NCBI GenBank assembly: GCA_003222935.1
Contig: QHXL01000236.1
Span: forward strand, 485-11,995
DNA from: Acidobacteriota bacterium
GTDB lineage: Bacteria > Acidobacteriota > Blastocatellia > Pyrinomonadales > Pyrinomonadaceae
Direction of reading: 5' to 3'
Length of the DNA: 11,511 nucleotides
The notes beneath the pieces are model-generated. The model was given only the letters and a program-made list of their open reading frames with translations. It was not told where the DNA came from and made no database searches. Made by a program: the position numbers and the translations under genes. Position 1 is the first letter of the stretch. Each line of letters opens with the position of its first letter. Positions 1-7,733 of the stretch are shown one piece after another.

Positions 1-1
1 A

Positions 2-1951
2 TACTGGCGAAAGATGCTGGGCGGTAGATCTGATTTGAGTTCGGTGAAACTCAACGTCGACGGCATGACCTGTTATGTAGTCGGCGTAATGCCCCCGTCA
101 TTCGATTACCCGACAGAAACCGAAATCTGGGCCACCCCCAATGGTGAGCCACCAAGTACGTCCAGAACAGCGCACAATTTTTCTGCCATCGCGCGGATCC
201 GTGAAGGATTCACGGTAGAGCAGGCACAAGCCGACGTGAGTTTGATCGGAAAGCAGTTACGTCTGACTTATGGAGAGAGCACTGATGCAGTCGATTTCAC
301 ACTGATCCCGCTACAAAAGTTTCTTACTCGAAATGTTCGCCAGGGTCTTTGGCTGCTGCTCGGTTCTGTTGGTCTACTGCTGCTTGTAGCCTGCGCCAAC
401 TTTTCAAACTTACTTGTTGGACAGTTGTTGTCGCGTCAACGTGAGTTTACTTTGCGCGTTGCACTTGGTGCTTCCCGCCTTCGTCTTACACGCCAGATAT
501 TGATCGAAAACCTTGTGCTGACACTGCCGGGTGCCATCCTTGGCGTCATCCTCGCGACCTTTGCGGTGCGGTTGCTCCTGGTTCTCGACAAGGGAAATCT
601 TCCGCGACTCAATACGATCTCAGTCGACGGGCGAATACTCTTATTCGCGTGTGGATTGGGCGTACTGATCGCCGTCGCGTTGAGTTTTCTGCCGGGTCTT
701 CGTTCCCGTCACGATCTGCACATCGATCTTAAGTCGGGTGCGCGCGGACAGACTGTTGGTGGCAGAGGTGCCCGCTTGCGCGGAGCGATGGTCATCGGCC
801 AGATCGGTCTGACGCTGGTGCTATTGACTGGCGCAGGTTTGCTGGCGCGGAGTTTTCTTAACGTAATGGCGGTTAAGCCAGGATTTGAAACCGGCGGCTC
901 AGTCGTTATGACACTGTCGTTGCCCACCACAATAACTGTCGAAGAAGATGAAAAGATTCGACAGTTTTATGTCCAGCTGTTGGATCACATCGGCCAACTT
1001 CCCGGCGTTGATGCGGTCGGCGGAATAAACGGACTGCCGCTCCAGGGCCGCAGCCAAAATGGACAGTTCCTGATCAATGACGATCCTTCACAAAAGGGAT
1101 ACGCGGTGTATCGCATTGCGAGCAGCGGTTACTTTCCCGCCATGAAGATCCCTTTGGTGCGGGGGCGATTGTTCGACGCTTCTGACAAAGCGAACGGACA
1201 ACATGTAGCAGTTATCAACCAGACGTTAGCGCAGCGGTACTGGCCCAATGGAGACTGGGTTGGAAAACGAATTCAATTCGGCAACATGGACCAGGACAAA
1301 CGCCTGATGGAAATCGTCGGGGTTGTCGGCGACGTGCGCGACTCGTCTCTGGAGCGTGATGCCGAACCAATGCTTTATGGCTATTCATTGCAACGACCTC
1401 AGTGGTGGCAAGTCGCGCGACTCTCAATCGTCGTTCACTCTCAAACTAAGCCAGAAACGCTTATTCCATCGCTAAGAACCACGGTGACTGGTTTGAGATC
1501 TGACGTGCCAATGAGCTTTGCGCCGCTCAATGAAGTGGTGTCTGCCTCGTTTGATGCGCGTCGTTTTACGTTGACCTTGTTTGGAGGCTTTGGAGTTGTG
1601 GCGCTTCTAATCACCATCATCGGCCTGTACGGAATGCTGGCTTACTCAGTTACTGAACGAACGCGTGAAATGGGAATCCGAATGGCGTTGGGTGCGCAAC
1701 GAGCAAACGTGTTGGGGCTCGTTATCAAGCAAGGCCTCAAGCTTGCTGCAGTCGGAGTTGTAATCGGCTTGCTTGGTGCGTGGGGTTTGACGCGACTGAT
1801 GGCGAGCTTGTTGTTTGGTGTTACTGCAACCGATTCAGTCACGCTGCTGGCAGTAGTTGCGACGTTAGGCTTGGTTACATTGATTGCTTGTTACGTTCCA
1901 GCACGTCGCGCGACAAAAGTGGATCCGCTGGTTGCTCTTCGCGAGGAATAG
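2..1951 (+). CDS. ADOP-family (MacB/FtsX-like) permease, 5'-truncated by the window edge
   Basis: The reading frame is open from base 2 (Tyr-Trp-Arg-Lys) and has no start of its own. The first in-frame ATG at 14 lies mid-domain, so the true start is upstream, outside the window. By alignment with the intact paralogue at 2198, where the matching Tyr-Trp is residue 170, about 170 residues are missing. The 649 visible residues contain, in order: the end of the first periplasmic MacB_PCD-like domain; a membrane helix at about 115-137 with the typical LLLVACANFSNLL; the cytoplasmic motif REFTLRVALGA (about 147-157); two more helices (about 167-191 and 209-230); a helix at about 260-282 opening the second half; the second periplasmic domain; and a C-terminal FtsX domain with REMGIRMALGA and the family ending VPARRATKVDPLVALREE. 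Family knowledge: ADOPs are inner-membrane proteins of unknown substrate with no dedicated ATPase. The frame is intact throughout. The TAG stop is 6 bases before a palindromic repeat. Confidence 0.93.
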   Translation, partial: YWRKMLGGRSDLSSVKLNVDGMTCYVVGVMPPSFDYPTETEIWATPNGEPPSTSRTAHNFSAIARIREGFTVEQAQADVSLIGKQLRLTYGESTDAVDFTLIPLQKFLTRNVRQGLWLLLGSVGLLLLVACANFSNLLVGQLLSRQREFTLRVALGASRLRLTRQILIENLVLTLPGAILGVILATFAVRLLLVLDKGNLPRLNTISVDGRILLFACGLGVLIAVALSFLPGLRSRHDLHIDLKSGARGQTVGGRGARLRGAMVIGQIGLTLVLLTGAGLLARSFLNVMAVKPGFETGGSVVMTLSLPTTITVEEDEKIRQFYVQLLDHIGQLPGVDAVGGINGLPLQGRSQNGQFLINDDPSQKGYAVYRIASSGYFPAMKIPLVRGRLFDASDKANGQHVAVINQTLAQRYWPNGDWVGKRIQFGNMDQDKRLMEIVGVVGDVRDSSLERDAEPMLYGYSLQRPQWWQVARLSIVVHSQTKPETLIPSLRTTVTGLRSDVPMSFAPLNEVVSASFDARRFTLTLFGGFGVVALLITIIGLYGMLAYSVTERTREMGIRMALGAQRANVLGLVIKQGLKLAAVGVVIGLLGAWGLTRLMASLLFGVTATDSVTLLAVVATLGLVTLIACYVPARRATKVDPLVALREE

Positions 1952-1957
1952 CGCGTG

Positions 1958-2088
1958 GCACAGACTTCACAGTCTGTTTGGCTGAGAAAGAAGGACCATC
2001 GCGGGAGAAGAAAAAACCCAAAAAAGGTGGCGGGTCAGTTCCAGCACTGCGAATTGCTAAGGAAGACACAGACTGAAGTCTGTGCTAC
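1958..2088. repeat. REP-like inverted pair of CACAGACT palindromes, copy A
   Basis: Two copies of an 18-base palindrome lie in opposite orientation. The right arm (2066-2088) contains CACAGACTGAAGTCTGTG at 2067-2084, which can form a 7-bp stem with a TGAA loop. The left arm (about 1958-1980) is a decayed mate: it carries an extra CA in the centre and loses a GT. About 85 bases separate the arms. The same pair, with perfect arms, occurs at 7516-7599, and the similarity extends outside the right arm (GGAAG before it, GCTAC then CGC after it). The left arm begins 6 bases after the upstream stop codon. It could fold as two small hairpins or as one long stem. It resembles a REP/BIME element; no transposase or RAYT gene is visible. 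A role as a transcript-end structure is possible, but there is no clear U-tract. Confidence 0.8.
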
Positions 2089-2107
2089 TCGCTTGCGATG
2101 AATAAAG

Positions 2108-2183
2108 AGATTTCAGATTGGTGACAAGCGTGCCGCCTCATTTCAGTGCGCCAATCTTCAATCTGAAGTCTTAAATCTGCAAT
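2108..2183. repeat. Heptamer-phased inverted repeat upstream of the second ADOP gene
   Basis: The right half (2153-2183) reads as four consecutive 7-base units plus AAT: AATCTTC, AATCTGA, AGTCTTA, AATCTGC. The left half (2108-2121) is AGATTTCAGATTGG, whose reverse complement matches the right half closely. The same AATCTGN/CAGATTN heptamers occur downstream of the fourth gene (10456-10548), so this is a dispersed repeat rather than a local accident. It ends about 15 bases before the start codon at 2198, so it would lie in or beside the 5' leader. Its function is unknown. Confidence 0.65.
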
Positions 2184-2197
2184 AGAACGGGAATGCC

Positions 2198-4717
2198 ATG
2201 GACAATCTACTAAAAGACCTTCGTTACGGACTGCGGGGATTACGCAAGCGGCCGGGCTTTTCATTTATCGTGATCGTTACTTTGGCGCTGGGTATCGGCG
2301 CCAATACTGCGATCTTTACACTTGTCAATGCAGTGCTTCTCAAGTCGATTCCGGTTAGCAATCCAGATCAATTGGTTCTCTTCACAGATCAAACAGGTGA
2401 AGGTACTTCTGTCGAGGACTCGCCGCGAGTTGGTCCGTTTCGTCGCTACTCTTACGCTTCATATCAGTACTTACGGAATCACAACCAGTCGTTCGAAGAC
2501 CTCATTGCTTTTCGCAGCGGCGAGAGTCGTTTGAGTATTCGCCAGTCCGGTGCGGCGTCTAACGTTCCTGCGCAAAGGGGTCGGGGCCACCTGGTGTCCG
2601 GGAGCTATTTTTCTTTACTGGGGGTTGGGGCAATCAAAGGGCGAGTCCTCACGCCGTCCGACGACTCACCAGGTGCACCGCCGGTCGCAGTCATCAGTCA
2701 CAACTACTGGCAGCGACAACTCAATAGCGACCCGGACATCGTCGGCAAGAACCTGATCCTTAACGGCACAAGCTTCACGGTCGTGGGTGTGACGCCGCCC
2801 GAGTTCTTTGGTGTTCGCGTACGTCGATCTCCCGACATGTGGTTACCGCTTTCGTTTCACCCGCAGGTTGAACTTACTCAATCTTACCTGGAAAACAACC
2901 AGGTCTATTGGCTGACATTGATGGGCCGTTTGAAGCACGGTGTGACGATTGAACAAGCACAAGCTGCTTCGACTTTGACCCTCCAACAATTTCTAACCGA
3001 ACAAGCAGGCAGTCAACTTAATGAAGATCGTCAGAAGGGAATCAGAAATACCTCCGTCACCCTGGTTACTGGAGGCGGTGGTATTTCGGGATTGCGGAAC
3101 AGGTATTCCAAGCCGTTGCAAATGCTGATGGCGATCGTTGGCATGATCTTGTTGATTGTTTGTGCGAATGTGGGAAGTTTGCTGTTATCTCGTTCCGCAA
3201 GTCGCAAGACGGAGATCACCATGCGCATGGCCCTCGGCGCAACACGTAGTCGCATCATGCGTCAGTTGTTGACTGAGAGCATGCTGCTCGCCTTCATCGG
3301 AGGTATTTGCGGCGTGGTCCTATCGTATTGGGGAGTCAAACTGCTCGTCAGCCTTGTTACTCAGGACGCTCCACTCGATACACGACCCGATCTCTTTATC
3401 CTGTCGTTTACCGCGGGCGTTTCACTGCTGGCGGGGTTGCTGTTCGGGCTTGTGCCCGCAGTGAGATCGAGCAGGTCGGACCTCGTTTCAACCATAAAAG
3501 AGAAATCCAAAACCGGCAGCGGCAGATTGAGGTTCAATCTTTCATCAGGCTTGGTCGTGGTCCAGGTTGCGCTGTCGCTGGTGCTGCTTACTGGTGCCGG
3601 ACTATTCGCCCGCAGTCTATTGAATCTGCAAAAAGAAGAAGTCGGGTTCAACCGCGCGAACGTCTTGCTGGTCGGGATCGATCCACGTCTGGCAGGTTAC
3701 AAGCCCGTTCAACTCGCGAATCTTTATCAACGACTGGTCGACCGTCTCAGCAGCATTCCAAATGTTACCTCGGTAACGATGGCTACGTTTTCGCCAATGA
3801 GTGGAACAAATCGAACGAGTAGCGTAAAGGTTCAGGGATATACAACTCAGCCCGGTGAAAACCTGGAGGTCCAGGATCTTCTCACTGGTCCAAAGTACGG
3901 CGAGACATTAGGTGTCCCGCTTTTGCGCGGGCGGGAAATTAACGAGCGCGATACGGCGGCGTCAGCAAAAATCGCAGTTGTTAATGAAAAGTTTGTTGAG
4001 CATTACTTCAAAGGCCAAAACCCCATTGGTCGCACGTTTGAGTTTGACGACGACACCGACAATGGTCAGCCGCTCGAGATTGTGGGCGTCATTGGCAACG
4101 TGAAGTCGCAAGATCAGCGCGAGCAAGCAGAGGACACAGTTTACCGTCCAATTCTCCAGATCCAGGACGAGGCTGCCTTTTCAGTAAGTATCCATTTACG
4201 AACACAATCTGATCCTGCCAGCCTCGCGCCGGTGGCACGGCAAGCAATAAACGAAGTCGACGACAAGCTCCCAATCTTCGACGTGACCACCCTCAGCGAT
4301 CAGATGCAGGAACGCCTGCAACAGGACAGGCTAATCGCCCAGTTAGTTAGTTTCTTCGGAATGCTTGCATTGCTCCTGGCGTGCATCGGGCTTTATGGAG
4401 TGATGGCCCAAGGCGTTGCTCGGCGCACGAACGAGATAGGTATTCGTATCGCCCTCGGCGCGCGTGGGAAGATGATCATCTGGATGGTGCTACGCGAAGT
4501 ACTGTTGCTGGTTGTCGTAGGTTTGGCGATCGGAGTGCCTGTTGCGCTCTTGTCGACTCGTTTTGTTTCGAGTCAATTGTTTGGCCTAACGGGAAATGAC
4601 CCGGTGACGCTATTGGGCGCAGCAGTGATCCTGACCTTCGTTGCAATGCTGGCGGGTTTTATCCCTGCCCGAAGGGCATCGCGAGTTAATCCGTTGATAG
4701 CATTAAGGTACGAATAA
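2198..4717 (+). CDS. ADOP-family duplicated orphan permease, complete
   Basis: This is the only complete, intact member of the array: 839 aa, a usual length for ADOPs (about 800-850). ATG 2198 gives the classical N-terminus MDNLLKDLRYGLRGLRKRPG. The ribosome-binding site is weak (GAACGGGA just upstream). First half: helix at about 21-43 with [12 protein letters not shown]; MacB_PCD-like periplasmic domain about 45-300; helix about 305-330; cytoplasmic TEITMRMALGA about 338-348; helices about 360-385 and 398-420. Second half: helix about 448-472; second periplasmic domain about 475-705; helix about 713-737; NEIGIRIALGA about 745-755; helices about 762-788 and 801-824; then PARRASRVNPLIALRYE. 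This implies eight membrane helices, in effect a MacB permease duplicated in one chain. MacB and LolC/E work with an ATPase; ADOPs characteristically lack one next to them, as here. The substrate is unknown. A 53-bp repeat array begins 11 bases after the stop. Confidence 0.96.
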   Translation: MDNLLKDLRYGLRGLRKRPGFSFIVIVTLALGIGANTAIFTLVNAVLLKSIPVSNPDQLVLFTDQTGEGTSVEDSPRVGPFRRYSYASYQYLRNHNQSFEDLIAFRSGESRLSIRQSGAASNVPAQRGRGHLVSGSYFSLLGVGAIKGRVLTPSDDSPGAPPVAVISHNYWQRQLNSDPDIVGKNLILNGTSFTVVGVTPPEFFGVRVRRSPDMWLPLSFHPQVELTQSYLENNQVYWLTLMGRLKHGVTIEQAQAASTLTLQQFLTEQAGSQLNEDRQKGIRNTSVTLVTGGGGISGLRNRYSKPLQMLMAIVGMILLIVCANVGSLLLSRSASRKTEITMRMALGATRSRIMRQLLTESMLLAFIGGICGVVLSYWGVKLLVSLVTQDAPLDTRPDLFILSFTAGVSLLAGLLFGLVPAVRSSRSDLVSTIKEKSKTGSGRLRFNLSSGLVVVQVALSLVLLTGAGLFARSLLNLQKEEVGFNRANVLLVGIDPRLAGYKPVQLANLYQRLVDRLSSIPNVTSVTMATFSPMSGTNRTSSVKVQGYTTQPGENLEVQDLLTGPKYGETLGVPLLRGREINERDTAASAKIAVVNEKFVEHYFKGQNPIGRTFEFDDDTDNGQPLEIVGVIGNVKSQDQREQAEDTVYRPILQIQDEAAFSVSIHLRTQSDPASLAPVARQAINEVDDKLPIFDVTTLSDQMQERLQQDRLIAQLVSFFGMLALLLACIGLYGVMAQGVARRTNEIGIRIALGARGKMIIWMVLREVLLLVVVGLAIGVPVALLSTRFVSSQLFGLTGNDPVTLLGAAVILTFVAMLAGFIPARRASRVNPLIALRYE

Positions 4718-4728
4718 AGAGATGTGGA

Positions 4729-4977
4729 TGCTGGGACCGCACGCGTCCCCGCGTGCATGCGTTAGCCACCAAGCGCTCGGATTCGAACGCGGCACGCGTC
4801 CCCGCGTGCATGCGTTAGCCACCAAGCGCTCGGCTTCGAACGCGGCACGCGTCCCCGCGTGCATGCGTTAGCCACCAAGCGCTCGGATTCGAACGCGGCA
4901 CGCGTCCCCGCGTGCATGCGTTAGCCACCAAGGCTCGGCTTCGAATGCGGCACGCGGGGACGCGTGCGGTCCCAGCA
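4729..4977. repeat. MITE-like element: perfect 28-bp inverted repeats around a 53-bp tandem array
   Basis: Positions 4729-4756 and 4950-4977 are exact reverse complements over 28 bases; the outer ends are TGCTGGGACCGC and GCGGTCCCAGCA. Each arm ends inward in the palindrome GCACGCG-TCCC-CGCGTGC (7-bp stem, 4-base loop), in opposite orientation at the two ends. The element starts 11 bases after a stop codon and fills most of the gap between the genes at 2198 and 5030. No target-site duplication is evident at its borders, and there is no coding capacity, since 53 is not a multiple of 3. It could be a non-autonomous mobile element, a strong mRNA hairpin or a recombination site. The structure is seen directly; the function is not. 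Confidence 0.9.
4739..4949. repeat. Four tandem copies of a 53-bp unit
   Basis: Units start at 4739, 4792, 4845 and 4898, giving exact 53-bp spacing; the fourth is 52 bp owing to one lost base near 4932. Each contains the GCACGCG-TCCC-CGCGTGC hairpin, then ATGCGTTAGCCACCAAGCGC and a TTCGAA palindrome. Units are identical except for one position that alternates A, C, A, C (4781, 4834, 4887, 4939), plus one C-to-T change and the one-base loss in the last unit. The alternation suggests that a two-unit (106-bp) block was duplicated. Near identity implies recent amplification or homogenisation. Confidence 0.95.
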
Positions 4978-5019
4978 CGAGCACCTACGTTAGCTTGATG
5001 ACGCCACTGAAGGAATTCT

Positions 5020-5023
5020 GGAG
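5020..5023 (+). promoter_or_regulatory. Ribosome-binding site (GGAG) for the ADOP gene at 5030
   Basis: GGAG lies six bases before ATG 5030, the best-placed Shine-Dalgarno sequence in the window. It supports that start, which also gives the expected family N-terminus (SDIRYSLRMLWKNPGF). Confidence 0.6.
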
Positions 5024-5029
5024 ATAACT

Positions 5030-7515
5030 ATGTTAGCAGCCACTCTATCCGACATTCGATATTCACTTCGCATGCTTTGGAAGAATCCCGGATTCACGTG
5101 CGTGGTGGTGTTGACTCTTGCATTGGGAATCGGAGCGAACGCGGCGATCTTTGCGTTGACTGATAAGGTGCTGTTGCAAACCCTACCCGTCGATCGACCT
5201 GAAGAGCTCGTGGTTGTGTCGAGCTACGATCCTAAGGAAGGACCAAGTGCTGATAGCTCCTTCTCCTACCCGATGTACAAGGACTTGAGAGACAAGAGTG
5301 ACGTTCTCTCCGGTGTGATCGCGCGGGGTAGCACTCAAATGAATGTCAGTTATGCCGATCAAAACGAACGGGTGCGCGGCGAACTTGTCAGCGGAAATTT
5401 CTTTCAAGTTTTGGGTGTGCGACCGTGGGTGGGCCGGCTGTTTACTCAAGATGATGACGTTACGCCGGGCGCTCACTCCGTTGCCGTTCTTAGTTATGCG
5501 TTCTGGGACCGTCGGTTTGCAAAAGATCCGGCGATCGTTGGCAAGACAATTCTCGTGAACGAGCATCCGATCACTGTACTTGGTGTCACGCCTCCAGGTT
5601 TTTACGGAATCAACCTCGGTAACGATCCGGACCTGCGAATCCCTTTGATGATGACCACCGTCTTCAATCCTCTGCCGGCTACGAGGTTAACCAGCCGGCG
5701 ACATCAATGGTTGTCCTTGATGGCGCGCCGAAAGAGCGAAGTAAATCCAATCCAGGCGCAGGCGGCCATGGACGTTGTTTATCGACAGTTGCGGGAGTCG
5801 GAGGCTCAGCAACTTCCTCCTGATACTTCTTCCTTCAATCGGGAAAAGTTCATGGCGAAAAGGATCGGGTTGCAACCGGGCGGACAGGGCTTTCAATCTG
5901 TGCAAACGGAGATGCGGACTTCGTTGTTGCTACTGTTTGGAGCTACTTTCGTGGTCCTACTTATCCTCTGCGCAAACCTTGCGAACCTGATGATGGCGAG
6001 AACAACAGTTCGCGCTCAGGAGATCGCAGTGCGCCTGGCCCTCGGAGCCGGCCGGCTGCGTCTGCTGCGACAGTGGCTAACGGAAGGACTCGTGCTCTCC
6101 TTTTTTGGCGGTCTGGCAGGAGTATTAATAGCGTTGTGGTTGAAAGCAGGTTTACTCGCTTTCATTCCGTCGGACTTTCGCGCCAACCTGAATGCCCCTT
6201 TCAACTGGCGTTTCTACGCATTCATTTTTGGCATGGCTTTCATAATGGGCATTGCGTTTAGTTTGGTGCCGGCGATTCAAGCTGCTCGCAAGACGTTTAA
6301 TCCCGGATTGCAGGCTGAGTCACGCAGTTTCACTTCGGCGGGACGAGTGTTGAGCTTGCGAAGTGGCTTAATTCTGGTCCAAGTCGCGCTCTCGTTACCT
6401 TTGCTTGTGAGTGCGGCATTGTTGATTCGGACTCTCCAGAACCTTCGTGCTTTTGATCCGGGATTCGATAAAGAGAATGTTTTGTTGGCCAGCCTCAACC
6501 CGGCGCTGAACGGATACGCGCCAGAACGGTCGCGGGCTTTTTACGATGAGCTTATGACGAGAGTGCGGGCGTTGCCTGGTGTCAAAGCTGCGAGTCTTGC
6601 TACGGATTCACCACTTTCGGGCGGCTGGGATCAGAACCAAATTGAAGTTGAGGGTTACAAGTCGAGCGAAGGTGAAAACATGGCGTGTGATGTCACCTAC
6701 GTCTCGAATGATTACTTCAAATCACTGGGGATTCCAATTGTCGCCGGCCGCGACTTCAACGATCAGGATCGCGTTGGCAGTCCTAAGGTCGCTTTGATCA
6801 ACCAGAAGATGGCCCATTACTTTTTCGGCAACGACAGTCCAATTGGAAAACGAATCTCAGTAGACGACAAACTCGACACAACGATTGTCGGCGTCGTTAA
6901 GGATGCGACTTATATTAACCTGCGCAAGAACGTTCGGCGTCACTTCTAACCTCGACGTCACAACTTCCGCGTTTGCTGGACCTCTCCCTGCACGTCAAGA
7001 CTTCGGTTGAGCCGTTTGTAGTTGCAGAACAACTGCGTGCTGAGATCAAGAGTCTCGATCCACACTTACCGCTGTACAACGTGAAGACATTGGAAGGTGA
7101 GATTGATGAATCGCTCATGCAGGAACGTCTCGTGACCTGGTTGTCAGCCGCTTTTGGGATCCTGGCGACATTGCTGACAGCGCTTGGTCTTTACGGAGTG
7201 CTGACTTTTTCAGTTGCTCGACGTACACGTGAAATCGGCATTCGTGTCGCACTCGGCGCGCAACGTCGCGACGTATTCAAACTGGTCATGGTACGAGGAA
7301 TGATCGTCGTGCTAATTGGAATTGCAGTTGGAATTGGTGCGTCGCTAGCCCTGTCGAGAGTTCTCGAGACTCTGTTGTTCGGAGTGAAAGCCACGAATGT
7401 TTTCACGATGATTGCCGCTTCGGCGGGCCTGCTGCTCATTGCGTTAGTTGCCTGTTATCTACCGGCACGCCGAGCTACGAAGGTGGATCCATTGGTAGCG
7501 CTAAGGTACGAGTGA
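5030..7515 (+). pseudogene. ADOP-family permease gene with a one-base frameshift
   Basis: The first part (5030-6949) encodes 639 residues: the N-terminus MLAATLSDIRYSLRMLWKNP, helix with [12 protein letters not shown] (about 24-46), first periplasmic domain, FtsX domain 1 (helices about 298-322, 348-379 and 393-416) with QEIAVRLALGA, helix about 444-467, and most of the second periplasmic domain. It then hits TAA at 6947-6949. The protein resumes in another frame (TSTSQLPRLLDLSLHVKTS and onward) to 7515, supplying the end of the periplasmic domain, the last three helices, REIGIRVALGA and the ending PARRATKVDPLVALRYE. Restoring one base next to TA at 6947 joins HF-Y-TSTSQLPRLL smoothly into an 828-aa protein of normal length. 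As written, the product would lack the whole second FtsX domain. The 3' part has a TTG but no ribosome-binding site and starts mid-domain, so independent translation is unlikely. A sequencing error cannot be excluded, though the site is not a homopolymer run. Confidence 0.88.
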
Positions 7516-7599
7516 GTAGCACAGACTTCAGTCTGTGTTTGTTCGATTAGTCAGTTGCTCTGGATTCAAAGGAAGGACACAGACTGAAGTCTGTGCTAC
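7516..7599. repeat. REP-like inverted pair of CACAGACT palindromes, copy B
   Basis: The arms 7516-7538 and 7577-7599 are exact reverse complements over 23 bases, separated by 38 bases. Each arm contains the palindrome CACAGACTTCAGTCTGTG or its complement, able to form a 7-bp stem with a TTCA or TGAA loop; the left hairpin is followed by TTTG. The left arm begins immediately after the TGA of the preceding gene. It is homologous to 1958-2088, but with intact arms and a shorter, unrelated spacer. A decayed ADOP 3' end starts about 12 bases downstream, so the element sits at or near a deletion endpoint. Confidence 0.88.
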
Positions 7600-7610
7600 A
7601 CGCAAATTGA

Positions 7611-7717
7611 ACTCACTTGGCCTCGATAGTCCTGCTGGTAGTTTAAGTCGTGGCGGGTTACCTGCCGGCCAGGCGAGCGGCCCGTGTCGATCCATGATTG
7701 CTTTGAGAGAAGAGTGA
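7611..7717 (+). pseudogene. Relic of the 3' end of a further ADOP gene
   Basis: One frame reads LASIVLLVV, a stop codon (TAA 7644-7646), then VVAGYLPARRAARVDP. After an apparent one-base loss at 7694 it continues in the next frame as MIALREE and TGA (7715-7717). This is the ADOP C-terminal signature: compare the ending of the gene at 8024 (AAAVLLGLVGLLACY followed by LPARRATRVDPIEALRYE), which aligns without gaps apart from the frame change. About 35 codons survive; the rest of the gene is absent, because the REP-like pair and the previous ADOP gene lie just upstream. The relic is untranslatable as a unit and shows that the array once held another member here, or received its tail by recombination. 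A nominal 60-codon frame through it (7535-7717) is an accident of this decay. Confidence 0.82.
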
Positions 7718-7733
7718 TTAATGCTCGAAATTG

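Noticed and set aside
1780..2076. 98-aa open frame overlapping the end of the first gene
   Set aside because: It is a frame shadow of the permease C-terminus running into repeat sequence, with no ribosome-binding site or recognisable domain.
4770..4795. tRNA T-arm on the minus strand (GTTCGAATCC)
   Set aside because: The flanking bases do not form a T-stem, and no acceptor, D or anticodon arms can be found within the 53-bp period.
4739..4949. CRISPR array
   Set aside because: The 53-bp units are contiguous and identical throughout; there are no variable spacers and no cas genes.
4739..4949. Integron attC sites, suggested by the GCGTTAGCC segment
   Set aside because: The GTTAGCC segment departs from the GTTRRRY core, no matching RYYYAAC partner is placed correctly, and there is no integrase or cassette.
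6925..6975. Programmed ribosomal frameshift in the third gene
   Set aside because: There is no slippery heptamer or run at the site, and the zero-frame stop comes directly at the lesion. ADOPs are not known to use frameshifting, and a one-base loss is simpler.
6973..7515. Independent 180-aa permease gene
   Set aside because: It begins inside the second periplasmic domain at a TTG without a ribosome-binding site and matches exactly the missing C-terminus of the upstream frame.
7535..7717. Small 60-codon gene
   Set aside because: It runs through the repeat arm and ends in the ADOP relic tail MIALREE. Only its last codons have meaning, as part of a decayed larger gene.
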